Assembly (NCBI GenBank): GCA_934699065.1
Contig: CAKUWD010000002.1
Span: 1 to 64,000, forward strand
DNA from: an uncultured Treponema sp.
GTDB lineage: Bacteria; Spirochaetota; Spirochaetia; Treponematales; Treponemataceae
Reading direction: 5' to 3'
Length of the DNA: 64,000 bases
Shown: positions 1 to 8,358 of the stretch, one piece after another
Numbering within the stretch: position 1 is the first letter of the stretch
Layout of the letters: every line of letters begins with the position of its first letter
Position numbers and translations under genes: made by a program
Notes under the pieces: model-generated
What the model saw: only the letters and a program-made list of their open reading frames with translations
The model's database searches: none
What the model was told of the DNA's origin: nothing

Positions 1-2
1 CT

Positions 3-383
3 GCAACTGGCTGTGGTTTTACACCTCAGTATAAAGGGCTGCAGGAATTGTATAATAAATACAAGGATAAGGGCTTTGAGATTCTGGATTTCCCATGTAA
101 TCAGTTTGCAAACCAAGCTCCGGGAAACAATGAAGAAATTCACACCTTCTGTACAGGCCGCTTTGGAATTACTTTCCCACAGTTTGGAAAAATTGATGTT
201 AATGGAAAGAATGAGGATCCTCTTTATACATATCTTAAGAAACAGAAAGGCGGTTTTTGCTCTTCAAAAATCAAATGGAACTTTACAAAGTTCCTCGTTG
301 GTAAGGACGGCACTGTTTTGAAACGATTTGCTCCTACTATAACACCAGAAAAAATAGACGCTTATATTACGAAAGCACTCTAA
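3..383 (+). CDS. Glutathione peroxidase, 5'-truncated by window edge
   Basis: Thiol peroxidase that reduces hydrogen peroxide and organic hydroperoxides. The frame is open from base 3, upstream of any start codon, and begins with ATGCGFTPQY, the active-site region of the glutathione peroxidase family; the peroxidatic residue is an ordinary Cys codon (bases 12-14), not a selenocysteine TGA. The family block ILDFPCNQF and the later segment KWNFTKFLVGKDG are also clear. About 30-40 N-terminal residues probably lie outside the window. A hairpin follows directly. The family call is secure; the in vivo reductant (thioredoxin is usual for Cys-type enzymes) is inference. Confidence 0.93.
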   Translation, partial: ATGCGFTPQYKGLQELYNKYKDKGFEILDFPCNQFANQAPGNNEEIHTFCTGRFGITFPQFGKIDVNGKNEDPLYTYLKKQKGGFCSSKIKWNFTKFLVGKDGTVLKRFAPTITPEKIDAYITKAL

Positions 384-389
384 AACTTT

Positions 390-433
390 GGAGGTCTTTC
401 CTAGACATCATAATCCACCTGGAAAAGACCTCC
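390..433. terminator. Hairpin terminator between convergent genes
   Basis: GGAGGTCTTTCC at 390 pairs with GGAAAAGACCTCC at 421-433 (one bulged base, loop about 20 bases). It lies between the convergent ends of the peroxidase gene and the minus-strand gene ending at 446. The T-run on either side is short, so strength is uncertain. Confidence 0.55.
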
Positions 434-445
434 TTTCAAGAAAGT

Positions 446-1048
446 CTATTGTCTAAAATAGAAATCGCCTCTTACAAGGTTTATTTCTTTACCATAAAGA
501 GCTTCCATTTCTTCTTTAGTTTTTTCGTATTCATCTATATGCCTTAGATTTGTAGGTCGTAATGAATAATCAACATCATACTCAAAGGTTCCGATATAAA
601 TATATTGTGCACCTGGCGGACAGGTAATTGCAATATTCAATGGAAGATCAAAGTAGTAATAATAACTTCTATTAGCAAATAAAGTTGTCCGGATTCTTTG
701 GATATTAACTGTTTTTGTTTTTCCTGGTTTATTATCAAAGTAAAATGTCTGATTAATATCCCAGTTTTTATATCCAAGGTTCATTCCCCACATTCCCACA
801 ATTTCGCTATCCATGTCATCATCTAAAACAAAATAAATGTTATTAAATTCATTTAAATCCTTGCTTCTTGGATAGAATAATTTCCTATAACCTTCTATTG
901 ATTTATCAAATGAAGATGAAAATTGTATTTTTCCTACAATTATAACTTCTTTTGATTTCGGCTCAGGATGTCTAGGAACTCTGGTTGTCTGTGCAAATAC
1001 ACTTGTAAAACTAAATATGATTAATAATACTAATAATACTTTTTTCAT
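446..1048 (-). CDS. Secreted protein of unknown function
   Basis: 200 residues. The N-terminus (MKKVLLVLLIIFSF... ending in FAQ) is a Sec signal peptide with a likely signal peptidase I site after about residue 19; no lipobox Cys is present. The mature part is rich in Tyr and Asp, with a run of four Tyr near the middle and no motif I recognise. Its ATG overlaps the stop of the upstream lipoprotein gene by four bases (ATGA), so the two are translationally coupled and probably act together in the periplasm or at the surface. Function unknown. Confidence 0.75.
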   Translation of the reverse strand: MKKVLLVLLIIFSFTSVFAQTTRVPRHPEPKSKEVIIVGKIQFSSSFDKSIEGYRKLFYPRSKDLNEFNNIYFVLDDDMDSEIVGMWGMNLGYKNWDINQTFYFDNKPGKTKTVNIQRIRTTLFANRSYYYYFDLPLNIAITCPPGAQYIYIGTFEYDVDYSLRPTNLRHIDEYEKTKEEMEALYGKEINLVRGDFYFRQ

Positions 1049-1536
1049 TTTTTTAATTCTCCCAATCTCTTATTAAATAATTCAGCCCATTCAGTATCTT
1101 TATAAATTTTCAAAGCCAGCCGAATAGCATCTTTTTCCTCGTCTTTATTTAATTTCTCTGCAAAATAATAAATTTGTGGTTTATCAAAACTCATATTATA
1201 ACCACCGATTCCACAATAGACGTATTCTTTTTTACCTGAACTAAAGAACCCAGTATCTTCGGTTTCATACTGCATTATTTTAATTTTATCATCTACATAA
1301 ACTGGTCTTTTCGCAACAAAGCAATCATTTGAAACTTCACATTTAATTAATTCATAATTGTAATCTGAAGCTTGAACTAACAGATCAATATCCGAAAGAT
1401 CTTCCCAGTAACCATAAACCACGACAGAATTTTTTGTAGTCAGTGGAACACCATTTTTGTTTGGAATATCAGTTGAAGCACAGCCGATAAACATAAACAA
1501 ACCCAAAAGTAATAATACAGGAATAAGTTTTTTCAT
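1045..1536 (-). CDS. Small lipoprotein of unknown function
   Basis: 163 residues. Signal peptide MKKLIPVLLLLGLFMFIGC ends in a lipobox-like FIGC, so the protein is probably lipid-anchored at Cys19. A strong Shine-Dalgarno (AAGGAG) lies just upstream of the ATG on the minus strand. The rest of the sequence is a short mixed alpha/beta domain without recognised motifs. It is the first gene of a two-gene operon with the secreted protein at 446-1048 (4-base overlap). No function can be assigned. Confidence 0.75.
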   Translation of the reverse strand: MKKLIPVLLLLGLFMFIGCASTDIPNKNGVPLTTKNSVVVYGYWEDLSDIDLLVQASDYNYELIKCEVSNDCFVAKRPVYVDDKIKIMQYETEDTGFFSSGKKEYVYCGIGGYNMSFDKPQIYYFAEKLNKDEEKDAIRLALKIYKDTEWAELFNKRLGELKK

Positions 1537-1791
1537 TTTTAACTCCTTTTTTTACTTTTTATATTCTAAATCAAAGAAAAAAACAACCTTTGGAATCGGG
1601 GTTTTCCTTTTACAAATAACTTAAAGAATTTAATAATATTACAGAATTATATGTTGAAATATTAAAACTACTAGAATAATCTTGAAATCTTTGATAATAT
1701 ATGCTCTCAGTATGAAAACTGAGACATGTTTGAAATCTGTAATTCTCATGGTGAATGATAATTTTCATATTATTTTTATTTGAATTTGATG

Positions 1792-1821
1792 GCGAGTTCT
1801 TTTTTGGAACTCGCTTTTTTT
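1792..1821 (+). terminator. Intrinsic terminator 135 bases before carB
   Basis: GCGAGTTC (1792-1799) pairs perfectly with GAACTCGC (1807-1814), followed by a run of seven T. No plus-strand gene precedes it within 1.4 kb, so it either ends a short untranslated transcript or acts as an attenuator in the carB leader. The rest of 1537-1790 is AT-rich and shows no gene. Confidence 0.7.
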
Positions 1822-1823
1822 AT

Positions 1824-1923
1824 ACCCCGGGGGCGTTGCGGGGGTGTCCCCCGCAGAGAGGGTAGCCCGAGACACCGCAACGAAGTGAGGAGGCTCGGGC
1901 GCAGGGGGAGACTTCCCCCTCCT
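1824..1923. repeat. GC-rich dispersed repeat, family D copy 1
   Basis: About 100 GC-rich bases in an AT-rich intergenic region, beginning CCCCGGGGGCGTTGCGGGGG and ending CTTCCCCCTCC. It can fold extensively (GGGGGTGTCCCCC; GCCCGAG...CTCGGGC). A diverged relative with the same layout (GGGG block, AGCGAGG, CTTTCCCTTCCTCC end) is at 34054-34149. It sits between the terminator and the carB ribosome binding site, so it becomes part of the leader if carB is transcribed from upstream. Confidence 0.6.
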
Positions 1924-1955
1924 TTATGAAATTGTTTTTTATAGGAGTTATATAA

Positions 1956-4900
1956 ATGAAGAGAACAGACATCAAAAAGGTTTTGATTATTGGTTCGGGC
2001 CCGATTGTTATTGGTCAGGCTTGTGAGTTTGACTATTCGGGAACTCAGGCTTGTAAGGCTTTGCGCGAACTTGGCTACAAGATTGTACTTGTAAACTCTA
2101 ACCCGGCTACTATTATGACTGACCCGGTTATGGCGGACGCTACTTACATTGAGCCGCTGAACGTTGAGCGTCTTTCTCAGATTATTGAAAAGGAACGTCC
2201 TGATGCACTTTTGCCAAACCTTGGTGGTCAGACTGGTTTGAACATGGCTATGGAATTGAACAAGGCTGGAGTTCTTGATAAATACGGTGTTAAGGTTATT
2301 GGTGTAAACCTGGACGCTATTGAGCGTGGTGAGGACCGTGAGATTTTCAAGGAGACTATGAAATCGCTTGGTATCGACACTCCTCGCTCGGGAATCTGTC
2401 ACACTGTTGAAGGTGCTGAAAAAATTGCTGAAGAAATCGGCTTCCCACTGGTTGTTCGCCCTGCTTATACAATGGGCGGTCAGGGTGGCGGTTTCTGCTA
2501 CAATGTTGAAGAGCTGCGCACTATTGTTGCTAACGGTCTGGATCTTTCTATGACTCACCAGTGTTTGATTGAAGAGTCTATTCTTGGTTGGGAAGAGCTT
2601 GAAGTTGAAGTTGTCCGCGACTCTAAGAATCAGATGGTTGCAATCTGTACTATCGAAAATATTGATGCGGTTGGTGTTCACACTGGTGACTCTTTCTGTG
2701 CCGCTCCATTTATGACTATTGATAAAGATCTGGAAAAGAAGCTGCAGGAAATGGCATTTAAGATTGTTGAGAACATCGGTGTAATCGGTGGTACTAACGT
2801 TCAGTTTGCTCACAATCCTAAGACTGGCCGCGTTGTAATTATTGAGATTAACCCACGTACTTCTCGTTCTTCTGCTTTGGCTTCAAAGGCAACAGGTTTC
2901 CCTATCGCGCTGATTTCTGCAAAATTGGCATCTGGCCTCACACTCGACGAGATTCCTTACTGGCGTGATGGTACTCTTGAAAAATATACTTTGGGCGGCG
3001 CTCCTGATGGAGACTACGTTGTTCTTAAGTTTGCCCGCTGGGCTTTTGAAAAGTTCCGCGGTACAAAAGACGAACTTGGAACTTCTATGAAGGCCGTTGG
3101 TGAAGTTATGGCCATCGGTAAGAACTTTAAGGAAACTTTCCAGAAGGCTATCCGTGGTTTGGAAAATGGACGAAGCGGTCTTGGTTTTGCTAAAGACTTT
3201 AATAAGAAGAGTGCTGATGAACTTTGCGAAATGCTTAAGGTTCAGTCTAGCGAGCGCTACTTCCAGCTTTATGAAGCAATCCGTAAGGGTGTTCCTCTGG
3301 CTAAACTTTCTGAAATCACATACGTTAAAGAGTTCTTCCTCCAGCAGATGAAAGAGCTTGTTGATTTGGAAGAGGAAATGCTTAAGAATCCTGGACGTGT
3401 TCCAGAAGATAAGCTTCTTATTCAGGCTAAGAAAGACGGCTTCAGCGATAAGTATCTTTCAAAGATTTTGAAGGTTGCTGAAAAGGATATCCGTAAGCGC
3501 CGCAACGAGCTTGGTATTAAAGAAGCATGGCTCCGCGTTCCTGTAAGCGGTGTTGAAAATGCCTGCTACTACTACTCAACTTACAATGCAGAAAAAGACA
3601 CTTCTGTTGCCAGCGACAACAAGAAGAAGATTATGATTTTGGGCGGTGGTCCTAACAGAATTGGTCAGGGTATTGAATTTGACTACTGCTGCTGTCATGC
3701 CGCAATGCAGCTCAAGGAGTTGGGCTACGAAACAATCATCGTAAACTGTAACCCAGAAACTGTTTCTACTGACTATGATACTTCTGATAAGCTCTACTTC
3801 GAACCAGTTACAACTGAAGATGTTCTTCAGATTTACGAAAAGGAAAAGCCATTCGGAGTTATCGTTCAGTTTGGTGGACAGACTCCACTTAACATCGCAA
3901 GAGAATTGCAGGAGAACGGCGTAAACATTTTGGGAACATCTATCGACTCTATCGACATCGCCGAAGACCGCGACCTCTTCCGCCACATGATGGAAAAACT
4001 TGAGATTCCAATGCCAGAAAGCGGAATGGCAATTGACTTTGCTGAAGCTAAGGCTTGTGCTGATAAGATCGGCTACCCAATCATGATTCGTCCTTCCTTC
4101 GTTCTTGGCGGACGTGGTATGGAAGTAATCTATGATGAAGCTACTTTGAAGGAATACGTTGAGAAGGCTGTTGGTGTAACTCCAGACCGCCCACTTTTAA
4201 TCGACCGCTTCCTTAAGAATGCGCTTGAATGCGAAGCTGATGCTTTGGCAGATTCAACTCACGTTTACATTCCGGCTGTTATGGAACACGTTGAGCTTGC
4301 AGGTATTCACTCTGGTGACTCAGCTTGTGTAATTCCTCCGGTTTCGATTCCGGCTGATAACCTTGCAACAATCAAAGAATATACAAAGAAGATTGCAGAA
4401 AGCCTTCACGTTTGCGGTTTGATGAACATGCAGTACGCAATTGAAAACGGAAAGGTTTATGTAATTGAAGCAAATCCTCGTGCATCACGTACAGTTCCTC
4501 TTGTATCTAAAGTTTGTGACACTCAGATGGCTCGCCTTGCTACAAGAATGATGCTTGGTGAATCACTTGAATCACTCGGTCTCAAAGACAAAAAGATTCC
4601 TTACTACGGAGCAAAAGAAGCAGTTCTTCCATGGGCCCGCTTCCCTGGAGTTGACCCAATCCTCGGCCCTGAAATGCGTTCTACTGGTGAAGTTCTTGGT
4701 TTGGCAGAAAACTTCCCTCTGGCATTCTACAAGTCACAGGAAGCTGCAGGAAGTGAGTTGCCACATGCTCCAGCTGCCTGGGAAAACAAGAAGGTTCTTA
4801 TTTCTCTCAGCAACAAGGAAGGCCAGAAGGATCAGGTTCTCGAAATCGGAAAGACTTTGAAAAACCTCGGCTTTACACTGGTTGGAACTCAGGGCACCGC

Positions 4901-5207
4901 AGACTTCTACAACGCAAACGGAATCAAGTGCGACGTTGTAAACAAGATTGGTGCCGGCCGCCCAGATGTAGTGGATTTGATTATGAACAAGGAAGTTTGC
5001 CTTGTAATCAACACACCAAAAGCAAAACGCAACTACGCCGAAGACCGCAAGACAATCCGTAAGGCCTGCCTTAAGTACAAGGTATCTTACATCACAACAA
5101 TTGCCGGTGCGCTGGCTGCGGTTAAGGGAATTGAGAGTGTTAAGAATGGTATGGGAGGAGAAGGAGGTGTTCGTTCACTCCAAGAGTACCATTCTCTTAT
5201 CAAATAG
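1956..5207 (+). CDS. carB: Carbamoyl-phosphate synthase large subunit
   Basis: Makes carbamoyl phosphate from bicarbonate, ammonia (delivered by the small subunit) and two ATP, feeding pyrimidine and arginine synthesis. At 1083 residues it matches the usual length. Two homologous halves are visible: each starts with a nucleotide-binding motif (IIGSGPIVIGQACEFDYSG and ILGGGPNRIGQGIEFDYCC) and has an ATP-grasp domain (MGGQGGGF; LGGRGMEV; EINPRTSRSSALASK; EANPRASRTVPLVSK). The C-terminal about 140 residues form the MGS-like allosteric domain. Shine-Dalgarno TAGGAG precedes the ATG. carA is not adjacent, so the small subunit must be encoded elsewhere. Leader terminator and repeat upstream hint at attenuation or simply repeat insertion. 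Confidence 0.98.
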   Translation: MKRTDIKKVLIIGSGPIVIGQACEFDYSGTQACKALRELGYKIVLVNSNPATIMTDPVMADATYIEPLNVERLSQIIEKERPDALLPNLGGQTGLNMAMELNKAGVLDKYGVKVIGVNLDAIERGEDREIFKETMKSLGIDTPRSGICHTVEGAEKIAEEIGFPLVVRPAYTMGGQGGGFCYNVEELRTIVANGLDLSMTHQCLIEESILGWEELEVEVVRDSKNQMVAICTIENIDAVGVHTGDSFCAAPFMTIDKDLEKKLQEMAFKIVENIGVIGGTNVQFAHNPKTGRVVIIEINPRTSRSSALASKATGFPIALISAKLASGLTLDEIPYWRDGTLEKYTLGGAPDGDYVVLKFARWAFEKFRGTKDELGTSMKAVGEVMAIGKNFKETFQKAIRGLENGRSGLGFAKDFNKKSADELCEMLKVQSSERYFQLYEAIRKGVPLAKLSEITYVKEFFLQQMKELVDLEEEMLKNPGRVPEDKLLIQAKKDGFSDKYLSKILKVAEKDIRKRRNELGIKEAWLRVPVSGVENACYYYSTYNAEKDTSVASDNKKKIMILGGGPNRIGQGIEFDYCCCHAAMQLKELGYETIIVNCNPETVSTDYDTSDKLYFEPVTTEDVLQIYEKEKPFGVIVQFGGQTPLNIARELQENGVNILGTSIDSIDIAEDRDLFRHMMEKLEIPMPESGMAIDFAEAKACADKIGYPIMIRPSFVLGGRGMEVIYDEATLKEYVEKAVGVTPDRPLLIDRFLKNALECEADALADSTHVYIPAVMEHVELAGIHSGDSACVIPPVSIPADNLATIKEYTKKIAESLHVCGLMNMQYAIENGKVYVIEANPRASRTVPLVSKVCDTQMARLATRMMLGESLESLGLKDKKIPYYGAKEAVLPWARFPGVDPILGPEMRSTGEVLGLAENFPLAFYKSQEAAGSELPHAPAAWENKKVLISLSNKEGQKDQVLEIGKTLKNLGFTLVGTQGTADFYNANGIKCDVVNKIGAGRPDVVDLIMNKEVCLVINTPKAKRNYAEDRKTIRKACLKYKVSYITTIAGALAAVKGIESVKNGMGGEGGVRSLQEYHSLIK

Positions 5208-5322
5208 GTGCGAGTTTTGGTAGCGTAGCGGACAAAACTCGGTAAGCAACCGCAAGGTTGCGACGAGTTAAGTCTCTGCATTGATAAAGTAATTTTTGTT
5301 AAAGCAAAATAACATTTTTGAA

Positions 5323-5354
5323 AGGCTGTCGAGAAATCGGCAGTCTTTTTTTTA
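5323..5354 (+). terminator. Intrinsic terminator after carB
   Basis: AGGCTGTCGA pairs with TCGGCAGTCT (two G-T wobbles) around a GAAA tetraloop, followed by eight or more T. It lies about 115 bases after the carB stop; the DNA between (5208-5300) holds small hairpins (GCGAGTTTTG...CAAAACTCG; AACCGCAAGGTT) that look like repeat debris. It overlaps the 3' end of the minus-strand gene. Confidence 0.85.
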
Positions 5355-5660
5355 TATCATTTCAAATTTTCTAAGTATTTCTGATATATCATTAGTAATT
5401 GTTTCTATCAATTCTTTCTGCATGTCATTATTTTTGTTTATTTCAAAATTATCAATTGGCTTAAAAAGTAAATAAGGTTGTATATTAATGGCACTGGCTA
5501 TTTTTTCTATAAATGTAAGAGAAGGAAATCTTTTTTTAGTTTCTATCTGTCCTATATAAGAAGTTTCTGTATCACATAATTCAGCAAGTTTTTCTTGAGT
5601 TATATGCTGTTCTTTACGGAATCGTTTCAGATTGCTAATAAAAACATCTTGTAAATCCAT
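5352..5660 (-). CDS. XRE-family helix-turn-helix regulator
   Basis: 102 residues from the chosen start (MDLQDVFISNLKRF). The open frame runs 78 bases further upstream, but that stretch is hydrophobic and would cover the promoter. Residues about 8-65 form a Cro/C1-type DNA-binding domain (FRKEQHITQEKLAELC, then ETSYIGQIETKKRFPSL). The C-terminal tail is helical and may dimerise. A TAGAAT -10 box ends seven bases before the ATG, with no Shine-Dalgarno, suggesting a leaderless transcript. The 11-base word TTAGAATATAT occurs at this -10 and again at the -10 of the divergent operon, a likely shared operator. Probably controls itself and the operon starting at 5769. Confidence 0.85.
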   Translation of the reverse strand: MDLQDVFISNLKRFRKEQHITQEKLAELCDTETSYIGQIETKKRFPSLTFIEKIASAINIQPYLLFKPIDNFEINKNNDMQKELIETITNDISEILRKFEMI

Positions 5661-5663
5661 AAA

Positions 5664-5674
5664 ATATATTCTAA
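5664..5674 (-). promoter_or_regulatory. -10 box and putative operator of the XRE gene
   Basis: On the minus strand TTAGAATATAT contains the hexamer TAGAAT (5668-5673), ending seven bases upstream of the ATG. The same 11-mer is present in the opposite orientation at 5723-5733. Two identical sites at divergent promoters next to an HTH gene suggest autoregulation. No convincing -35 box was found on this strand. Confidence 0.5.
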
Positions 5675-5701
5675 AAGCGAATATTTTTATTTTGTATAGG
5701 C

Positions 5702-5733
5702 TTGACAGTAATAAAATACATGTTAGAATATAT
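5702..5733 (+). promoter_or_regulatory. Sigma70-type promoter with operator copy
   Basis: Consensus TTGACA (5702-5707), 16-base spacer and TAGAAT (5724-5729). The -10 lies inside TTAGAATATAT (5723-5733), the word shared with the divergent XRE promoter. It should drive the operon beginning at 5769. Confidence 0.7.
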
Positions 5734-5768
5734 GCCAATGGCTAACAATACAGGGAGAGCAATTAAAA

Positions 5769-6227
5769 ATGTTGGATGAACATGTCAAAAAACATTACTT
5801 TATCACGTTTTCATTGTTATTCTTTGCTATTCTGATATTACTTATAGGTGGCAGCCTTTATTTATTATATCGCCCTCACAATTTAAAAATGTTTTATTGG
5901 TTACGAGCAATAAAGTTAGAAAAATTCTTCTACCAGCATAATTTCAATTCTACCTCGAAACTGATTTCATTTTGTATTTATTCTCTTCCTAATGGGTTAT
6001 GGTTGCTTTCTGCTATAGTTTTTTTTGGTCTAATCTGGAAAAAAGAAAAAGATATATTCTTCTTTTATTCATTTTCATTTTTGTTAGCAAGTCTTTTGTT
6101 TGAATGTTTGCAATTAACACAAATAATTCCAGGAACATTTGATTTTAACGATATTTTCATTTTGGTAATTTCATTCCTATTTGGAGTGATTCTATATAAA
6201 CTAATTATTGCGAGGAATGTAAGATGA
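5769..6227 (+). CDS. VanZ-like membrane protein
   Basis: 152 residues with about four transmembrane helices (residues about 12-34, 66-88, 95-112 and 126-146). The loop between helices 3 and 4 carries ECLQLTQ...GTFDFNDIF, matching the VanZ-like pattern (E..Q followed by a D-I/F pair before the last helix). VanZ-like proteins are widespread small membrane proteins; VanZ itself gives low-level teicoplanin resistance, but most members have no proven role. First gene of an operon; its stop overlaps the next ATG by four bases. Divergent from the XRE regulator, with which it seems to share an operator. Confidence 0.65.
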   Translation: MLDEHVKKHYFITFSLLFFAILILLIGGSLYLLYRPHNLKMFYWLRAIKLEKFFYQHNFNSTSKLISFCIYSLPNGLWLLSAIVFFGLIWKKEKDIFFFYSFSFLLASLLFECLQLTQIIPGTFDFNDIFILVISFLFGVILYKLIIARNVR

Positions 6228-6928
6228 AAAAAATTAACGGAAAATTTTGGAGGCATTTAAGCACTGTTGGCTTATTAATGTTTTTTGCTATTTTGGCTGC
6301 AGGAAGTAGTTCAACCAAAAAAGGCATAAAAGCTTATAATAAAGGTGACTATGAAACTGCCTTGAAAGAATTAAAAGGAACTACAACTGATGGATCAGCT
6401 GATTATGTTGATGAATTCTATTATCTAGGTAAAGTCTATTCATCACTTGGACAAAATAGTAATGCAAATAAAGCTTTTACAAAAGCATATAATCTTATGG
6501 CAAATGAACCTTCAAAAAAATCAGAGTTTCAAAAAAAATATCCTTCTGAATATGAAGAACTATTGGGCTGGGGGGAAGAACAAATAAAAATACAAAAAGC
6601 TACAGCCAATGTAGGAACTTGGACTTTATATCAAGTAGACGAAAGGTATGACAAGAAAAAAGTTTCGGATTCTTTCTATTTTTCAAGTATTCATAAACCA
6701 AAAGAACATATTACATTAACTGAAGATGGAAAAATCTTACCTAGTTTAGTAGGAAATCAAACTTTTTTTTATTGGAGTTATTCTGAAGAAGTAGGATTTA
6801 AAGTTTTAGACAGTAATGGAGAAATTAAAGGTGGCATAAATCCTCAGGGGTATTTACAAATCAATACATTAACAATCAATAGTAAGGGGCAGCCACACCA
6901 TATTTCTGTTTATTATACAAAAGATTAA
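6224..6928 (+). CDS. TPR-containing exported protein
   Basis: 234 residues. A basic N-terminus and one hydrophobic segment (residues about 12-30, ending AAGSSS) suggest a signal peptide or membrane anchor. Residues about 32-100 look like two tetratricopeptide-type helical hairpins (AYNKGDYETALKELKG; YYLGKVYSSLGQNSNANKAF). The C-terminal half is beta-rich with repeated aromatic residues and may be a small beta-barrel or beta-sandwich. Translationally coupled to the VanZ-like gene (ATGA overlap), followed 20 bases later by a lipoprotein gene. Function unknown. Confidence 0.7.
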   Translation: MKKINGKFWRHLSTVGLLMFFAILAAGSSSTKKGIKAYNKGDYETALKELKGTTTDGSADYVDEFYYLGKVYSSLGQNSNANKAFTKAYNLMANEPSKKSEFQKKYPSEYEELLGWGEEQIKIQKATANVGTWTLYQVDERYDKKKVSDSFYFSSIHKPKEHITLTEDGKILPSLVGNQTFFYWSYSEEVGFKVLDSNGEIKGGINPQGYLQINTLTINSKGQPHHISVYYTKD

Positions 6929-6948
6929 GTATTTGGAGAACTTTTTAT

Positions 6949-7329
6949 ATGAACCGAAAAGTATTGTTTTTAGTAGCATTTTTCTTTGAATTATGTCTAT
7001 TTAGTTGCAAAGAGAGTAAGCATTTATCTGAACACTATTATGGTACATGGATTTTAACTCATGCTGATGAAGAAGTTTCTAAGCTTTTAGATATGGGGCT
7101 TACATTAATACTACGTATAAATGACGACAATACTTTTCAACTTTATTCTAGAATAGGTGAAGAAAAAAAACTCCTAAACGAAGGATCTTGGCAACTAGAT
7201 GAAAAAGAGGATTTTGCAAGATTCTCTTTACCTGATAATGAATATGGCGGAGTTATAAAAGGAAAGTTTATTATACTAGGTAATAAGCTTTCCTATCAAA
7301 CATCCCATACAACTTGGATTTTTGAATAG
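6949..7329 (+). CDS. Small lipoprotein, lipocalin-like length
   Basis: 126 residues. Signal peptide MNRKVLFLVAFFFELCLFSC ends in a lipobox (LFSC). The mature part (YYGTWILTHADEE..., TLILRINDDNTFQLYS, GSWQLDE...) resembles the strand pattern of small 'copper-resistance NlpE/lipocalin-like' domains, in which a W in GTW opens the barrel and a second GSW repeats it; this is only a fold-level impression. Third gene of the operon from 5769. Function unknown. Confidence 0.65.
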   Translation: MNRKVLFLVAFFFELCLFSCKESKHLSEHYYGTWILTHADEEVSKLLDMGLTLILRINDDNTFQLYSRIGEEKKLLNEGSWQLDEKEDFARFSLPDNEYGGVIKGKFIILGNKLSYQTSHTTWIFE

Positions 7330-7409
7330 GTAGGGAGTTATTTATGTGATTCATAAAGGTAAAAATATAATATGTATTTTCATACAATTTAAAAAAGGAA
7401 TTTATAAAA

Positions 7410-7893
7410 ATGGACTCTCAAATATTTGAACTTTACAAGCAGTCAAATGATATTCGCAACCAGATAATTCAAAATATTGATAATCAAGTTCTCCATACAA
7501 GAAGCCTATTTGGTACATTAATTTCTGCATTTTTTTGCAGCCGAAATTATAAGCCAAAGAGTATTATTCATTATTGGAATTATAATTTTATGCTTTTTAT
7601 TTTGGATTATAGAATCATCTGTGAAACAAAATCAACGCGGATACATTATTGTTTCGAACGAAATTCAAAAATTAATGTCTACGACAAAGAATGAAGAAGA
7701 AATTCAAGATATAATAAAAAATTATCATTCTGATTTAAATGGATTTTATTCAGTTCACAAAAAAAATCCAAAATGGTATAAAAAAATGACATCTATTTTG
7801 CATACGATGTTTATGCCAAATGTTTTTATCCTTTATGCATGTTCGATTTTTGTAAATCTAATATTTTTCTGCATTAGCTTATTATATAAATGA
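7410..7893 (+). pseudogene. Membrane protein gene with a one-base frameshift
   Basis: The first frame (from ATG 7410) encodes a helical start and then LFGTLISAFF, where a run of seven T (7530-7536) occurs. Reading one base further on restores a good membrane helix (AAEIISQRVLFIIGIIILCF) and continues to 7893 with two C-terminal helices. With six T the gene would encode one protein of about 160 residues with an N-terminal coiled segment and three or four membrane helices. Either a true inactivating frameshift, a phase-variable tract or a sequencing error. Function of the intact protein is unknown. Confidence 0.7.
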
Positions 7894-7954
7894 GAAGAGT
7901 ACAATTACAACATAGCCCCTCGTACGAGGTATTAAATAACATATTCTTTCCGTA

Positions 7955-8218
7955 ATGGACTTGAAGAAAATGATTCCTATAAAGCAAGGCTTGTATACGG
8001 AAGTTAATTTAAATCCTGCCGCTAATGATACAAAAGCTGATAAAAAATACAAAGTTCTCCTGAATATTGAGTACACATTTTGTCTTAAGATTATGAATTC
8101 TATAATTCAGAAAGCAAGTAAATTGTATGAAAAACAGATGACCACGGGAAAGATTGTAAAGTTTTGCTATTATTTTAAATTGCTTGAAGAAAAATGTCGA
8201 GAGTACAAAAGTAAATAG
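7955..8218 (+). pseudogene. C-terminal fragment of a ToxN/AbiQ type III toxin
   Basis: 87 residues. LKKMIPIKQGLYTEVNL, then a spaced LLNIEYTF helix, and the end FKLLEEKCREY match the C-terminal half of ToxN/AbiQ endoribonucleases (compare ...LKFMIPI... and ...FSLLEEKYRDF in ToxN). The N-terminal half with the first strands of the fold is missing; an in-frame stop lies just upstream of the ATG. No tandem-repeat antitoxin RNA precedes it; instead there is a 12-base palindrome CCTCGTACGAGG (7918-7929). It is a relic of an abortive-infection-type toxin-antitoxin locus and is unlikely to be active. Downstream, 8219-8300 holds a small hairpin (AAATTGC/GCAATTT) and no gene. Confidence 0.7.
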
Positions 8219-8323
8219 CAAATTGCGCCGGCAATTTATCTATCGGGTTTTAGGGCTTAGCAGCTTTGCTGTTCGCCATATCAGCAATGTATCTAAATCT
8301 TTACATTTTATAGTAAATATCAC

Positions 8324-8352
8324 TTGACATATCATAATAATAGAGATATCAT
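8324..8352 (+). promoter_or_regulatory. Consensus promoter of the Panacea TA pair
   Basis: TTGACA (8324-8329), 17-base spacer and TATCAT (8347-8352), only six bases before the ATG at 8359, implying a leaderless mRNA. The heptamer ATATCAT occurs twice (8329-8335 and 8346-8352), next to the -35 and over the -10, a plausible autoregulatory operator for the encoded HTH protein. Confidence 0.7.
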
Positions 8353-8358
8353 ATCAAT

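Noticed and set aside
1776..2813. Long minus-strand reading frame (345 codons) opposite carB
   Set aside because: Antisense to a certain gene; composition is that of a shadow frame and there is no ribosome binding site or family motif.
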